From JAAYCB01 sp012744395 (GTDB lineage Bacteria; Planctomycetota; Planctomycetia; Pirellulales; Thermoguttaceae): a stretch of DNA of 16,380 nucleotides. The notes beneath the pieces are model-generated. The model did not search any database and had not been told where the DNA came from. It was given only the letters and a program-made list of their open reading frames with translations. The position numbers and the translations under genes are program-made. The stretch's first letter is position 1. Each line of letters starts with the position of its first letter. Positions 1 to 6,961 of the stretch are shown here, in pieces. The stretch covers positions 1 through 16,380 of the forward strand of contig JAQVNJ010000133.1 of NCBI GenBank assembly GCA_028703175.1, read 5' to 3'.

Positions 1-2
1 GG

Positions 3-182
3 GAGAGGCGCGACGGGCCGGGAGACCCGTTCTACGGGGCGGCCGAGCGGATTGCGGAGATGCTGATTGGCCGGGTGATATCGAGAAATTCGGCGAACCA
101 GGGCGAATGGCAGCCGCGTAGAAGGGTGGGAAAGGCCCCGCGGCAAGCGGAGCCGCCGCGGCAGGCGATCGGCATCCGCTAG
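3..182 (+). CDS. 3' end of an upstream gene, possibly a UDP-GlcNAc 2-epimerase-like protein (partial)
   Basis: A frame open from the left edge ends at the TAG at 180-182, giving 59 visible residues. The only informative stretch is near residues 5-20, reading GDPFYGAAERIAEML. This recalls the C-terminal 'GDG.AAERI..IL' helix of non-hydrolysing UDP-N-acetylglucosamine 2-epimerases, enzymes that supply ManNAc-type sugars for surface glycans. After that helix the sequence is a basic, low-complexity tail of about 35 residues. The stop lies 17 nt before the GTG of the flippase gene, with that gene's ribosome-binding site in between, so the two probably share a transcript. The family call rests on one short motif and is weak. 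A second frame is open to 121 but its translation shows nothing protein-like. Confidence 0.4.
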   Translation, partial: ERRDGPGDPFYGAAERIAEMLIGRVISRNSANQGEWQPRRRVGKAPRQAEPPRQAIGIR

Positions 183-184
183 GC

Positions 185-191
185 AAGGAGG
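185..191 (+). promoter_or_regulatory. Strong ribosome-binding site of the flippase gene
   Basis: AAGGAGG lies 8 nt before a GTG at 200 and 11 nt before an ATG at 203. It is the best Shine-Dalgarno match in the plus-strand cluster and supports a start at one of these two adjacent codons. Confidence 0.6.
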
Positions 192-199
192 CGCAAGAG

Positions 200-1738
200 G
201 TGATGCGGATTCAGGTTCTCGATCATGTGAGCATCCCGGCCCCTTCCGCGCCGGCGAGCGGTTGGCGGCGCGTGCTCCGCGATTGGATCGTGGTCAGCGG
301 CGCGACCGCCGTTTGCCACGCGATGGGGATCGCGACGAGCCTGCTCCTGCGGATGCTGCTCGGCCCGGCCCAGATGGGCGTCTGGCAGGCGATCAAGATG
401 CTGCTCAGCTATGGCAATTATGCCAACCTGGGCATCAGCAAGGGGGCGATTCGCGATTACACGATCGCGCTGGGTCGCGGCCAGGCGGCAGAGGGCGATC
501 GGGGGCTGAACCTGGCGTTCACCTTCAACACGATCACGAGCCTGGTTTACGCGGCGATCCTGCTCGGCGCGGCGATCTGGGTGGGCTGGTCCGGCGAGGG
601 GTTGTTCGCCGGCCCTTGGGCGGTCGGCTTGATCGTCGCCGGCGGCCTGGCGATCCTCTCGCGCTACGTCTCTTTCCAGGTGACGATTCTCCGCGCCCAG
701 CAGGCCTTTGCGCTGACTTCGCGGCTCGCGATCCTGGAAGCCGCCCTGACCCTGGCGATCGGCGGGGCCGCCACATGGCTGTGGGGGCTGGAGGGGCTGT
801 ATTTTGGGACCCTGGTCGTGCTGGTCGCGGCGTTCTTGTTCGTGCAGGCCTGTCAGAGGTCGGCGCTCCGCTGGGATTTCGACGGGGCGGAGATTCGCCG
901 GCTGATCGGCGTGGGCGGGCCGATCCTCTTGGCGGGAACGATGATCACGGTGTTTCGCTCGCTCGACAAGCTGATGATCCTCAGCTATCTGAGCGACCGC
1001 GAGTTCCAATTGGGCTGTTACTCCGTGGCACTGATGGTGTCCGGGCAGCTTTACGGCTTGGGGAACATGCTTTCGGTGGTCATGAACCCGCGTTACGGCG
1101 AGAAGTTCGGCCAGACGGGAAACCGCCGCGAGGTCGCGCAACTGGCGGCCGTGGCCAGCGAGTTGCACGCGGCGGCGATGGCCCTGCCGGCGGCCCTGAC
1201 GGTCGTCCTGGCCGTACCGATTCTGCACTACATCCTGCCCGATTACCGCAGCGGCTTGCCGGCCGTGATCTGGCTGGCGCCGGGGACGGTTGCCTTGGTC
1301 CTATCGCTCCCCGCCGGACAATACCTTGTGGCCGTGGGGCGCGAACGGCGCGCCCTGCTGGCGATCCTGCCGGCGATTCCCCTCGCCGCCCTGGGCAATC
1401 ACCTGGCGCTGACCCGTTCGGCGGGGCTGACGGGCGTGGCAGCGGCGACGGCCAGCGCCTATGTCGCCTACATGGCGCTCGTGGTCGCCGTCTCGTTCTG
1501 GCAACAACTCGACCGAGCGGGGCGGCGCCGTTACCTTGGACTGACCGCGCTGGGACTGGCGCCCACGCTGACGGCGGCGATCGCCCTGGAGCTGCGCTTG
1601 CCGGGCCAGCAGGCGGGCTTGGCGATGACCGTTGGCAAGGCGGCCGCGGTGATCGCGGTCTGGACCTTCAGCTGCGGTCTGGGCTGGCAGAGGGGCGGAT
1701 GGCGCGAACTGTTCCGAAGCCGCCGCCAGACCTTCTGA
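200..1738 (+). CDS. Wzx/MOP-superfamily oligosaccharide flippase
   Basis: This is an integral membrane protein of 512 residues, the usual size for polysaccharide-biosynthesis flippases, which move lipid-linked oligosaccharides across the inner membrane. After a short cytoplasmic N-terminus, about a dozen or more hydrophobic segments run from residue ~28 to ~500. The region around residues 50-86 (RMLLGPAQMGVWQAI, then LLSYGNYANLGISKGAIRDY) carries the typical Wzx pattern of an LG-x-x-x-x-G-x-W turn followed by a small amphipathic stretch. Basic short loops alternate with helices, and the C-terminus is basic. The start may be GTG 200 or the next codon, ATG 203; both follow AAGGAGG. It is followed 56 nt later by a CDP-alcohol phosphatidyltransferase and several glycosyltransferases, which fits a flippase for the product of this operon. 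The substrate cannot be read from sequence. Confidence 0.85.
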   Translation: MMRIQVLDHVSIPAPSAPASGWRRVLRDWIVVSGATAVCHAMGIATSLLLRMLLGPAQMGVWQAIKMLLSYGNYANLGISKGAIRDYTIALGRGQAAEGDRGLNLAFTFNTITSLVYAAILLGAAIWVGWSGEGLFAGPWAVGLIVAGGLAILSRYVSFQVTILRAQQAFALTSRLAILEAALTLAIGGAATWLWGLEGLYFGTLVVLVAAFLFVQACQRSALRWDFDGAEIRRLIGVGGPILLAGTMITVFRSLDKLMILSYLSDREFQLGCYSVALMVSGQLYGLGNMLSVVMNPRYGEKFGQTGNRREVAQLAAVASELHAAAMALPAALTVVLAVPILHYILPDYRSGLPAVIWLAPGTVALVLSLPAGQYLVAVGRERRALLAILPAIPLAALGNHLALTRSAGLTGVAAATASAYVAYMALVVAVSFWQQLDRAGRRRYLGLTALGLAPTLTAAIALELRLPGQQAGLAMTVGKAAAVIAVWTFSCGLGWQRGGWRELFRSRRQTF

Positions 1739-1794
1739 TCCCGGCACGAAGGAACCTGCGGGAGGGGGCCGGGTGGCCTGGATAGGATCGCACG

Positions 1795-2712
1795 ATGAAA
1801 CGGATGCCGCTGGTCGACCTGGAGCAACGATGCCAGAAGCCGGATCACCGACGGATCGGCAACTGGATGGCGCGGCGGCTGGTTCGCCCGGCCGCGTTGC
1901 GGGTGACCTGGCTCGTGTCGCCCTGGGGCGTTTCGGCCGGGGCGGCGACACTCGCCGCATGGGCGTGCGGCGCGGCGGCAGCCGGGGCGCTGGCCGCCGG
2001 GAGCGTTGCCGGCTGGGCGTGCGGCGCGGCGCTGCTGCAAGCCTGGTATCTCCTCGACCATGTCGACGGGCAATTGGCGCGGCTCCGCGGCACGGCATCG
2101 CTGGATGGCGTCGAACTCGATTACCTGATGCACCACACGATCAACCTGCTTGTCCCGCTGGGCGCCGGAGCCGGTCTGGCCGCGGCCGGCGGCAATTCGA
2201 TCTGGGCGTTTGCCGGGGCGGTCTGGGCGATCTCGCTCGTGCTCCTTTCCGCCCGCCACGACGCCCGCTACAAGGCGTTCGTGCAGCGCTTGAAACGGGT
2301 CCGTGGCAGACTCGAGGTCCGTGGCGGCGGGGGTGGGCGGCCCGAGCCGCAGCCGCCAATGCCCGACGACTGGCTCCGCCGCGCCGCGTGGCTGGCCCGC
2401 AAATCGACGGAGATGCACGTTGTGATGAACGCGGTGACCGGCGTTGCGCTGCTGGGGATTGTCGCCGAAAGCGTTTTTCTGCCGGCCGCCCGCGCGTGTG
2501 TCGGCACGGCCGTACCGTTGGCGTTTTTCACCGCCCTGTGGACGATCGCCCGATCGCAGGCCCGCCAGGCGGCTGAAGCGGAGTTCGCCGCCTGGTACCG
2601 TGTTCCCCGCGGCAAGAATCTCGTCTTCCGCGACGGCTGGTGGCTGGTCGAGGAGGACAATTCCGAGAAGCCGGCCCGTTCGGGCAATTGCCGTCGCGAA
2701 CAGTCGTCTTGA
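1795..2712 (+). CDS. CDP-alcohol phosphatidyltransferase family protein 1 (His in place of the last motif Asp)
   Basis: Enzymes of this family move a phospho-alcohol or phosphatidyl group from a CDP-linked donor to a hydroxyl acceptor within the membrane. The protein has 305 residues. The signature is clear at residues 88-113: D88-x2-D91-G-x2-A-R96-x8-G105-x3-D109-x3-H113. The final position, normally the catalytic-base aspartate, is histidine (CAC at 2131-2133). Hydrophobic segments occur at about 45-70, 74-88, 117-150, 203-225 and 233-250. A glycine-rich, hydrophilic insertion lies near 172-192, and a soluble C-terminal tail of about 50 residues makes the protein longer than the ~200-residue minimal family members. 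ATG 1795 is preceded by AGGA at 1784-1787. A histidine here may mark a known subfamily or a changed mechanism. Acceptor and donor are unknown. A second, intact family member lies at 3966. Confidence 0.8.
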   Translation: MKRMPLVDLEQRCQKPDHRRIGNWMARRLVRPAALRVTWLVSPWGVSAGAATLAAWACGAAAAGALAAGSVAGWACGAALLQAWYLLDHVDGQLARLRGTASLDGVELDYLMHHTINLLVPLGAGAGLAAAGGNSIWAFAGAVWAISLVLLSARHDARYKAFVQRLKRVRGRLEVRGGGGGRPEPQPPMPDDWLRRAAWLARKSTEMHVVMNAVTGVALLGIVAESVFLPAARACVGTAVPLAFFTALWTIARSQARQAAEAEFAAWYRVPRGKNLVFRDGWWLVEEDNSEKPARSGNCRREQSS

Positions 2713-2874
2713 CCTGGCCGCTCCCAATGGCCTATCGTGTTGGGTTGGCCAAGGAAGTCAGAGGGGCCCCAAGGAGGGAAAAGTCGAGGCCGCGTTTCTC
2801 GAATGGCTTGACAGCGCGGAGGTGTGCCGATTGTCTCGCCTCTGTCCGAAAGCGCGGACCCGCGACGCCTCACG

Positions 2875-3969
2875 ATGCGGATCCAGATACTCGTTCTCAA
2901 CTACAACGGTCGTTCGCTTCTGGCGGAGTGCCTGCCGACGGTCGCCAGCGCGGCGAGCCGATCGCGGCGCCGCTGCGAAGTGACGGTGATCGACAACGGC
3001 TCGCGCGACGATTCGGTCGAGTGGTTGCGGCGGAGACACCCGGGCGTCGGGTTGATCGAGTGCGAAAACCGCTCGCTCTGCTCGTTCAACGAAGTCGTCG
3101 CCTCGCTCGACGCCGACGTGGCGGTGTTGTTGAACAACGACGTGAAGCTCGCGCCCACGGCGATCGATCCCCTTGTGGAGCCGTTGGCGCCGCCCCCGCT
3201 GGGCGATCCCGTGTGCTTCATGACCGCGCCGCTCTGCTGGCAGATCGACGGTCGGACGTACGAGGGGTTGAAGACCGCCGTCCGCTGGCGATGGGGCCTG
3301 GTTCAAGCGACGGCGCGTTTTCCCGGCCACGAAGAGGTCGTCGATCGGCCCGACCTGACCGCTTCGGCGGGCGCGGCGATGGCCGTCGACTGCCGCAAGT
3401 TCGTCGAGCTGGGCGGGTTCGACCCGATCTACCTGCCCGGCCGGATCGAGGATCTCGACTTCGCCTACCGCGGCTTCCTGGCGGGCTACCGCGCCCGCTA
3501 TGTCCCCCGCTCGGTCGCCTACCATATCGGGATGGCGTCGTTCGGTCCGGCCTTCGGGCCGTCGGGCAACGACCATCTGGCGCTGCGAAACACGCTTCTT
3601 TTCCAGTGGAAGAATCTCCGGCATCCGGCCCACGTGGCTCGCCAGTGGTTCCACCTGCCGCTGCGGCTGATCTGGGACGCGGCCCGCGCGCCGCTGGTGG
3701 GCCGCCGCCGCCGCTGGGCGCTGATCCGGGCATTTCTGGCCGCCGGGGCGCGTTGGCGGGCGAATCGGCCAGGGGCTGGCGCGACCGCCGGCGCCGCCAG
3801 GGAGCGCGAGTTCTTCCGGCGATTCCACCCGCAGCGGATGCGGACCAGCCCAGAGCCGGGCGACCTGTCTTACTGGCCGCGGCCGTTTCGCGTCGATGTC
3901 AGCGAACCGACCGCTCCGGCCGCCGCCCCGCTTCTCCAGCGGCAATCCGCCGGGGAGGCGCAGCGATGA
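2875..3969 (+). CDS. Glycosyltransferase family 2 (GT-A fold, rhamnosyltransferase-like)
   Basis: A cytoplasmic sugar transferase of 364 residues using a nucleotide-sugar donor. The N-terminus reads MRIQILVLNYNG, the standard first strand of GT2 enzymes. It is followed by VIDNGSRDDS (38-47), which binds the nucleotide, and a metal-binding NND in place of DxD at 87-89 (VLLNNDVKL). GGFDPIYLPGRIEDLDFAYR (180-199) holds the acidic E192-D193 pair, and YHIGMASFG follows at 216-224. This layout matches the GT2 subgroup that includes rhamnosyltransferases. The frame extends upstream to a GTG at 2824, but GGAGG there is only 1 nt from that codon and the extra 17 residues are not family-like, so ATG 2875 was chosen; it has no strong ribosome-binding site. 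Its stop overlaps the next gene's start (ATGA). The preceding 162 nt carry no gene. Confidence 0.82.
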   Translation: MRIQILVLNYNGRSLLAECLPTVASAASRSRRRCEVTVIDNGSRDDSVEWLRRRHPGVGLIECENRSLCSFNEVVASLDADVAVLLNNDVKLAPTAIDPLVEPLAPPPLGDPVCFMTAPLCWQIDGRTYEGLKTAVRWRWGLVQATARFPGHEEVVDRPDLTASAGAAMAVDCRKFVELGGFDPIYLPGRIEDLDFAYRGFLAGYRARYVPRSVAYHIGMASFGPAFGPSGNDHLALRNTLLFQWKNLRHPAHVARQWFHLPLRLIWDAARAPLVGRRRRWALIRAFLAAGARWRANRPGAGATAGAAREREFFRRFHPQRMRTSPEPGDLSYWPRPFRVDVSEPTAPAAAPLLQRQSAGEAQR

Positions 3970-4703
3970 GCCGGGCCACCCTTCAGCCAACCGCCGAACC
4001 GCTCGCAATCCGCCCCCCCAGCCCGGGCGACCACGCCCCGCGGGAACAGCCGCGGACCCGCATCTATCCGATTTCCCGGTGGTACCTGTTGCCGATCGCC
4101 GAGCGGCTCGCCAGCCGGCTGGCCGCCACCCGCGTCCGGCCGGTCCATGTGACCTTGACCGGTCTTGGGCTGGGGCTTGCCGCCGCCGGCTGGCTGCTGG
4201 CCGATCCGTCGGGCGGCCCGGTCGCCGCCGGCCTGGTTCTGGCCGCCTGGATGATGGACCGGACCGACGGGGCACTGGCGCGCCGGCAGGGGACCGGCAG
4301 CGTCTTCGGCCAATGGCTCGACGCCAACGTGGACGAGCTGAACGAGGTGGCGTGGCACACCGCTGCGGCCTACGCGGCCGCGGCCCTGGGGCAGACTCCG
4401 CTCCCCTGGTTTCTGCTGATCGCCTTTCTCGGTGGAAAGTACTTATTCATGACCGGCCTGGCCGAGCAGCGCTTGTTGGAGAAGGCCGCCGAGAGGCAGC
4501 CGGCCGCTTGGCCGGAGCGGCTGGGATGGCTCCGCGCCGCCTACCACCTGCCGGGCGACGCCGACATTCGGCTCCATCTCTTGGCGGCCGCGCTGGCCAG
4601 CGGCCTGATCACGGTCGAGTTGGCGGCCGTGGCGATCTATTACAACCTGCGATGGATCGCGCGGTTCGGCCTGGTCGCGCGGCGATTGGGAGGAACCTTG
4701 TGA
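3966..4703 (+). CDS. CDP-alcohol phosphatidyltransferase family protein 2 (intact motif)
   Basis: A membrane enzyme of 245 residues that should transfer a phospho-alcohol from a CDP-activated donor. The full family signature is present: D98-R-T-D101-G-A-L-A-R106-x8-G115-x3-D119-x3-D123, with all four aspartates. Hydrophobic helices lie at about 62-79, 84-99, 124-150 and near the C-terminus. The first ~35 residues are proline- and charge-rich and not conserved-looking. ATG 3966 overlaps the TGA of the preceding GT2 gene and sits behind GGGGAGG at about 3952-3958; its own TGA overlaps the GTG of the following GT2, so translation is probably coupled on both sides. The frame is open far upstream, but that part is a shadow of the GT2 gene. 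It is clearly distinct from the paralogue at 1795, so the two are probably not interchangeable. The alcohol substrate is not known. Confidence 0.85.
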   Translation: MSRATLQPTAEPLAIRPPSPGDHAPREQPRTRIYPISRWYLLPIAERLASRLAATRVRPVHVTLTGLGLGLAAAGWLLADPSGGPVAAGLVLAAWMMDRTDGALARRQGTGSVFGQWLDANVDELNEVAWHTAAAYAAAALGQTPLPWFLLIAFLGGKYLFMTGLAEQRLLEKAAERQPAAWPERLGWLRAAYHLPGDADIRLHLLAAALASGLITVELAAVAIYYNLRWIARFGLVARRLGGTL

Positions 4704-5518
4704 ACCGGATTCCGCTTCTCAGCGCAGCGTTGATTACGAGGAACGAGGAGGACAACCTCCGCGAACTGCTGCCGCGCCTGGGCTGGACCGGCGAGGTCGT
4801 GGTGGTCGACAGCGGTTCGACCGACGGCACGGTCGAGGTGGCCCGGTCGCACGGTTGCCGGGTGGCAATCCACGAGTTCGACACATTCGCCCGCCAGCGA
4901 AACCGCGCGCTCGGCCTGGCCCGCGGCGATTGGGTATTTTCGCTCGATGCCGACGAGCGGCCCACGGCGCGGCTCGTGGTCGAGATGCGGCGGGCGATCG
5001 GCAACCCGCGGTACGCGGCCTGGCGGGTCCCGATCCGCAGCGAGATTCTCGGCCGGCGCGTGCGCCGCGGCGGCACGCAGGACGACCGGCCGGTGCGCCT
5101 GTTCCGCCGGCGCGCCGGGCGGTGGCGCGGCGACGTTCACGAGACGCTCGCCGTGGCGGGGCGGATCGGCAGCCTGGCCGGCTGGCTCGAGCACCGCACG
5201 CTGCCGACCCAGGGGGCGCTGCTGGAGAAGATCGACCGCTACACGCGGTTGGAGGCCCAGGGCCGTGTGCGCGCCGGCCAGCCGCCGCGGCGCGGCGATG
5301 CCGTGGTCCTGCCGATCCGCGAAGTTTTCCGCCGCCTGATCTACAAATTCGGCGCCCTCGACGGCCCGGTCGGCTGGCAATTCGCGCTGTGGAGCGGCTA
5401 CAGCCAGTGGGTGCTGGCCCGGCGCCACTGGCAGCTCTGGCACGAACAGCCTGGGGCGATTCGCCAGCCATCCGCCGCTCCCCATCCGAGATTGGCCGAT
5501 ATCAACCATGTTTGCTAG
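4700..5518 (+). CDS. Glycosyltransferase family 2, WaaE/KdtX-like
   Basis: A 272-residue GT2 enzyme resembling the lipopolysaccharide-core beta-glucosyltransferase group (WaaE/KdtX). Visible motifs are LITRNEEDNL (11-20), VVVDSGSTDGT (34-44), an AxQRNxAL segment (64-71) and SLDADERPT (81-89), whose DAD is the metal-binding DxD. Downstream, VRLFRRR and a GDVHE turn near 140-155 are also typical of this subgroup. It starts at GTG 4700, 4 nt inside the preceding gene and behind GGGAGGAA, and its last 11 nt overlap the deacetylase gene. The call to GT2 is firm; the specific sugar and whether the acceptor is a lipid A-like core are inferred from similarity only. Confidence 0.85.
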   Translation: MNRIPLLSAALITRNEEDNLRELLPRLGWTGEVVVVDSGSTDGTVEVARSHGCRVAIHEFDTFARQRNRALGLARGDWVFSLDADERPTARLVVEMRRAIGNPRYAAWRVPIRSEILGRRVRRGGTQDDRPVRLFRRRAGRWRGDVHETLAVAGRIGSLAGWLEHRTLPTQGALLEKIDRYTRLEAQGRVRAGQPPRRGDAVVLPIREVFRRLIYKFGALDGPVGWQFALWSGYSQWVLARRHWQLWHEQPGAIRQPSAAPHPRLADINHVC

Positions 5519-6944
5519 CACGCTCCCGCTGCTTCCGCTGGTGCTCGACGACGTTCCCTGGGCGCTTCGCCAGATGCTTGTCCAGGAGGGTCTGCCGCAC
5601 ATCGAGCGCGACCGGCGCAGTGCGCTGGGGCGGTTCCTGCTGTTCGATTCCCGCAACGGGCCGCTGCGGCGGCCGCGGGCCGGCCAGATCGCGATTGACG
5701 TGGAGCTCCTGCGGGCCCCGTTCGACGAAGACCCGTTCAGCCAGTGGTCCGATCATCGCCCGCAGCGTTTCGCGTGGCAGGTTGGCCCGCTGCGGCCGGC
5801 GGAGGAGATCGCCCGGGTCGATAAGCGAGCCCTGCGGCGCGGCGTGATGGCCCGCTTGCAGGAAGAGCTCGAGCGGCGCGGCGGAGTCTGGATCGGCCTG
5901 GCGCCCTATCCGCTCCCCTACCGCAGCGCGTTCAACTGGCGGATCGATTACGACGCGTTCGACGAGCGCGACTTCGCCCGCCTCCAGGCCGTCCTCTCGG
6001 CAAGGGAGGACGCGGTCAGCCATTTCGTCAACGGCTCGGCGTATCAAGGGCGGCTCGCCTGGGTGCGGCGGCTTGCGGGGCAGGATGTCGGCAGCCACGG
6101 CTACTGGCACCACACCTACCGGACATACGAAGAGAACCTGCGGAACATCGAGCGCGGGATTCAGGTGCTCGAAGAGGCCGGGCTGCGGCCCGCCGGGTTC
6201 ACGGCCCCCGGAGGCCGGTTCAACCGATCGCTGCTGAAAGCGCTCGAGCGGCTGGAGGTCGGCCACAGTTCTGAATTCGCCCTGGCTTACGACGAGTTGC
6301 CGCTCTTCCCGGCCGGTTCGAGCGTGCTGCAAATCCCCGTCCACCCGGTTTGCCTGGGGATCGTTCTGGAGGCGGCGCGGAGCGATCAGCGCCGCCAGGC
6401 CGCCGAGGCGGCGCGGGAGTATTTCGCCGAGCTGGTTCACGCCAGGATTGACTCGGGAGAGCCGGTCTTTCTCTACGGGCATCCGACGGGGCGCCTCGGC
6501 CGTTATCCGCACGTCGTCGAGGGCGTGTTCCGAGAAATCGACGGCCGCGGCGACGTCTGGCCAGTCACGATGAGCGTTTGGGCCGAGTGGTGGCGCGCGC
6601 GGCGCCACATCCAGTTGCGGGTCGTCCGCGACGGAGAGGGCTACGCCGTGGAGCTGGTGCACAAACCGGTGCGGCATGGCCTGGCGATCGAATACCGTCG
6701 CGGCGCGCGGGTCGCCCGGTTGCCGCTGGAGGCCGCGAAGCTGAGATTTTCGCCCGCCGCCGTGGAATACCGGAAGCAGGAGCCGGCGGCGGCCGTCCGG
6801 CCGCTGCGGGTCGATTCGCGGCACGGGCTTCGCGGGCGAGTCCGCCGCTGGGTCGACTGGGAACGGGAGACGCCGGTGGAGGAGATCGCCCCGACGACGT
6901 TGCGGAACGTGGCGAAACGAACGCTCAGGACCCTCTGGAAATGA
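5508..6944 (+). CDS. Polysaccharide deacetylase family protein, ArnD-like
   Basis: A 478-residue protein with a NodB-type deacetylase core flanked by extra sequence. The first catalytic motif is RIDYD at 145-149, the form seen in ArnD (RIDVD), rather than the usual TFDDG. The metal-binding motif is SHGYWHH (196-202), followed by FTAPGGRFN (231-239) in place of the RxPxG motif, an IPVHP strand end (276-280), and FLYGHP (321-326), whose His matches the catalytic His of ArnD. ArnD removes a formyl group from an undecaprenyl-phosphate-linked aminoarabinose; here removal of an acetyl or formyl group from a lipid-linked amino sugar is a reasonable inference. The N-terminal ~130 and C-terminal ~110 residues lie outside the core and were not recognised. 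It starts at ATG 5508, overlapping the GT2 gene by 11 nt. Confidence 0.75.
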   Translation: MFASTLPLLPLVLDDVPWALRQMLVQEGLPHIERDRRSALGRFLLFDSRNGPLRRPRAGQIAIDVELLRAPFDEDPFSQWSDHRPQRFAWQVGPLRPAEEIARVDKRALRRGVMARLQEELERRGGVWIGLAPYPLPYRSAFNWRIDYDAFDERDFARLQAVLSAREDAVSHFVNGSAYQGRLAWVRRLAGQDVGSHGYWHHTYRTYEENLRNIERGIQVLEEAGLRPAGFTAPGGRFNRSLLKALERLEVGHSSEFALAYDELPLFPAGSSVLQIPVHPVCLGIVLEAARSDQRRQAAEAAREYFAELVHARIDSGEPVFLYGHPTGRLGRYPHVVEGVFREIDGRGDVWPVTMSVWAEWWRARRHIQLRVVRDGEGYAVELVHKPVRHGLAIEYRRGARVARLPLEAAKLRFSPAAVEYRKQEPAAAVRPLRVDSRHGLRGRVRRWVDWERETPVEEIAPTTLRNVAKRTLRTLWK

Positions 6945-6961
6945 GGAGGCGCGACAACGGC

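Noticed and set aside
262..1785. Second long plus-strand frame (507 codons) within the flippase gene
   Set aside because: The translation is rich in Arg, Gly, Asp and Pro with no hydrophobic helices, while the other frame encodes a clear multi-helix flippase with a good ribosome-binding site.
2808..2836. Perfect TTGACA (2808-2813) before the GT2 gene, a possible internal promoter
   Set aside because: No acceptable -10 box lies 15-19 nt downstream (best match 3 of 6), so it is not called.
2824..2874. GTG 2824 as start of the GT2 gene, adding 17 residues
   Set aside because: GGAGG is only 1 nt from the codon, and GT2 enzymes normally begin at the first strand encoded from 2875.
2758..4275. 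505-codon minus-strand frame opposite GT2 and CDP-alcohol transferase 2
   Set aside because: Low-complexity Arg/Pro/Gly sequence, no motif, opposite two well-supported genes.
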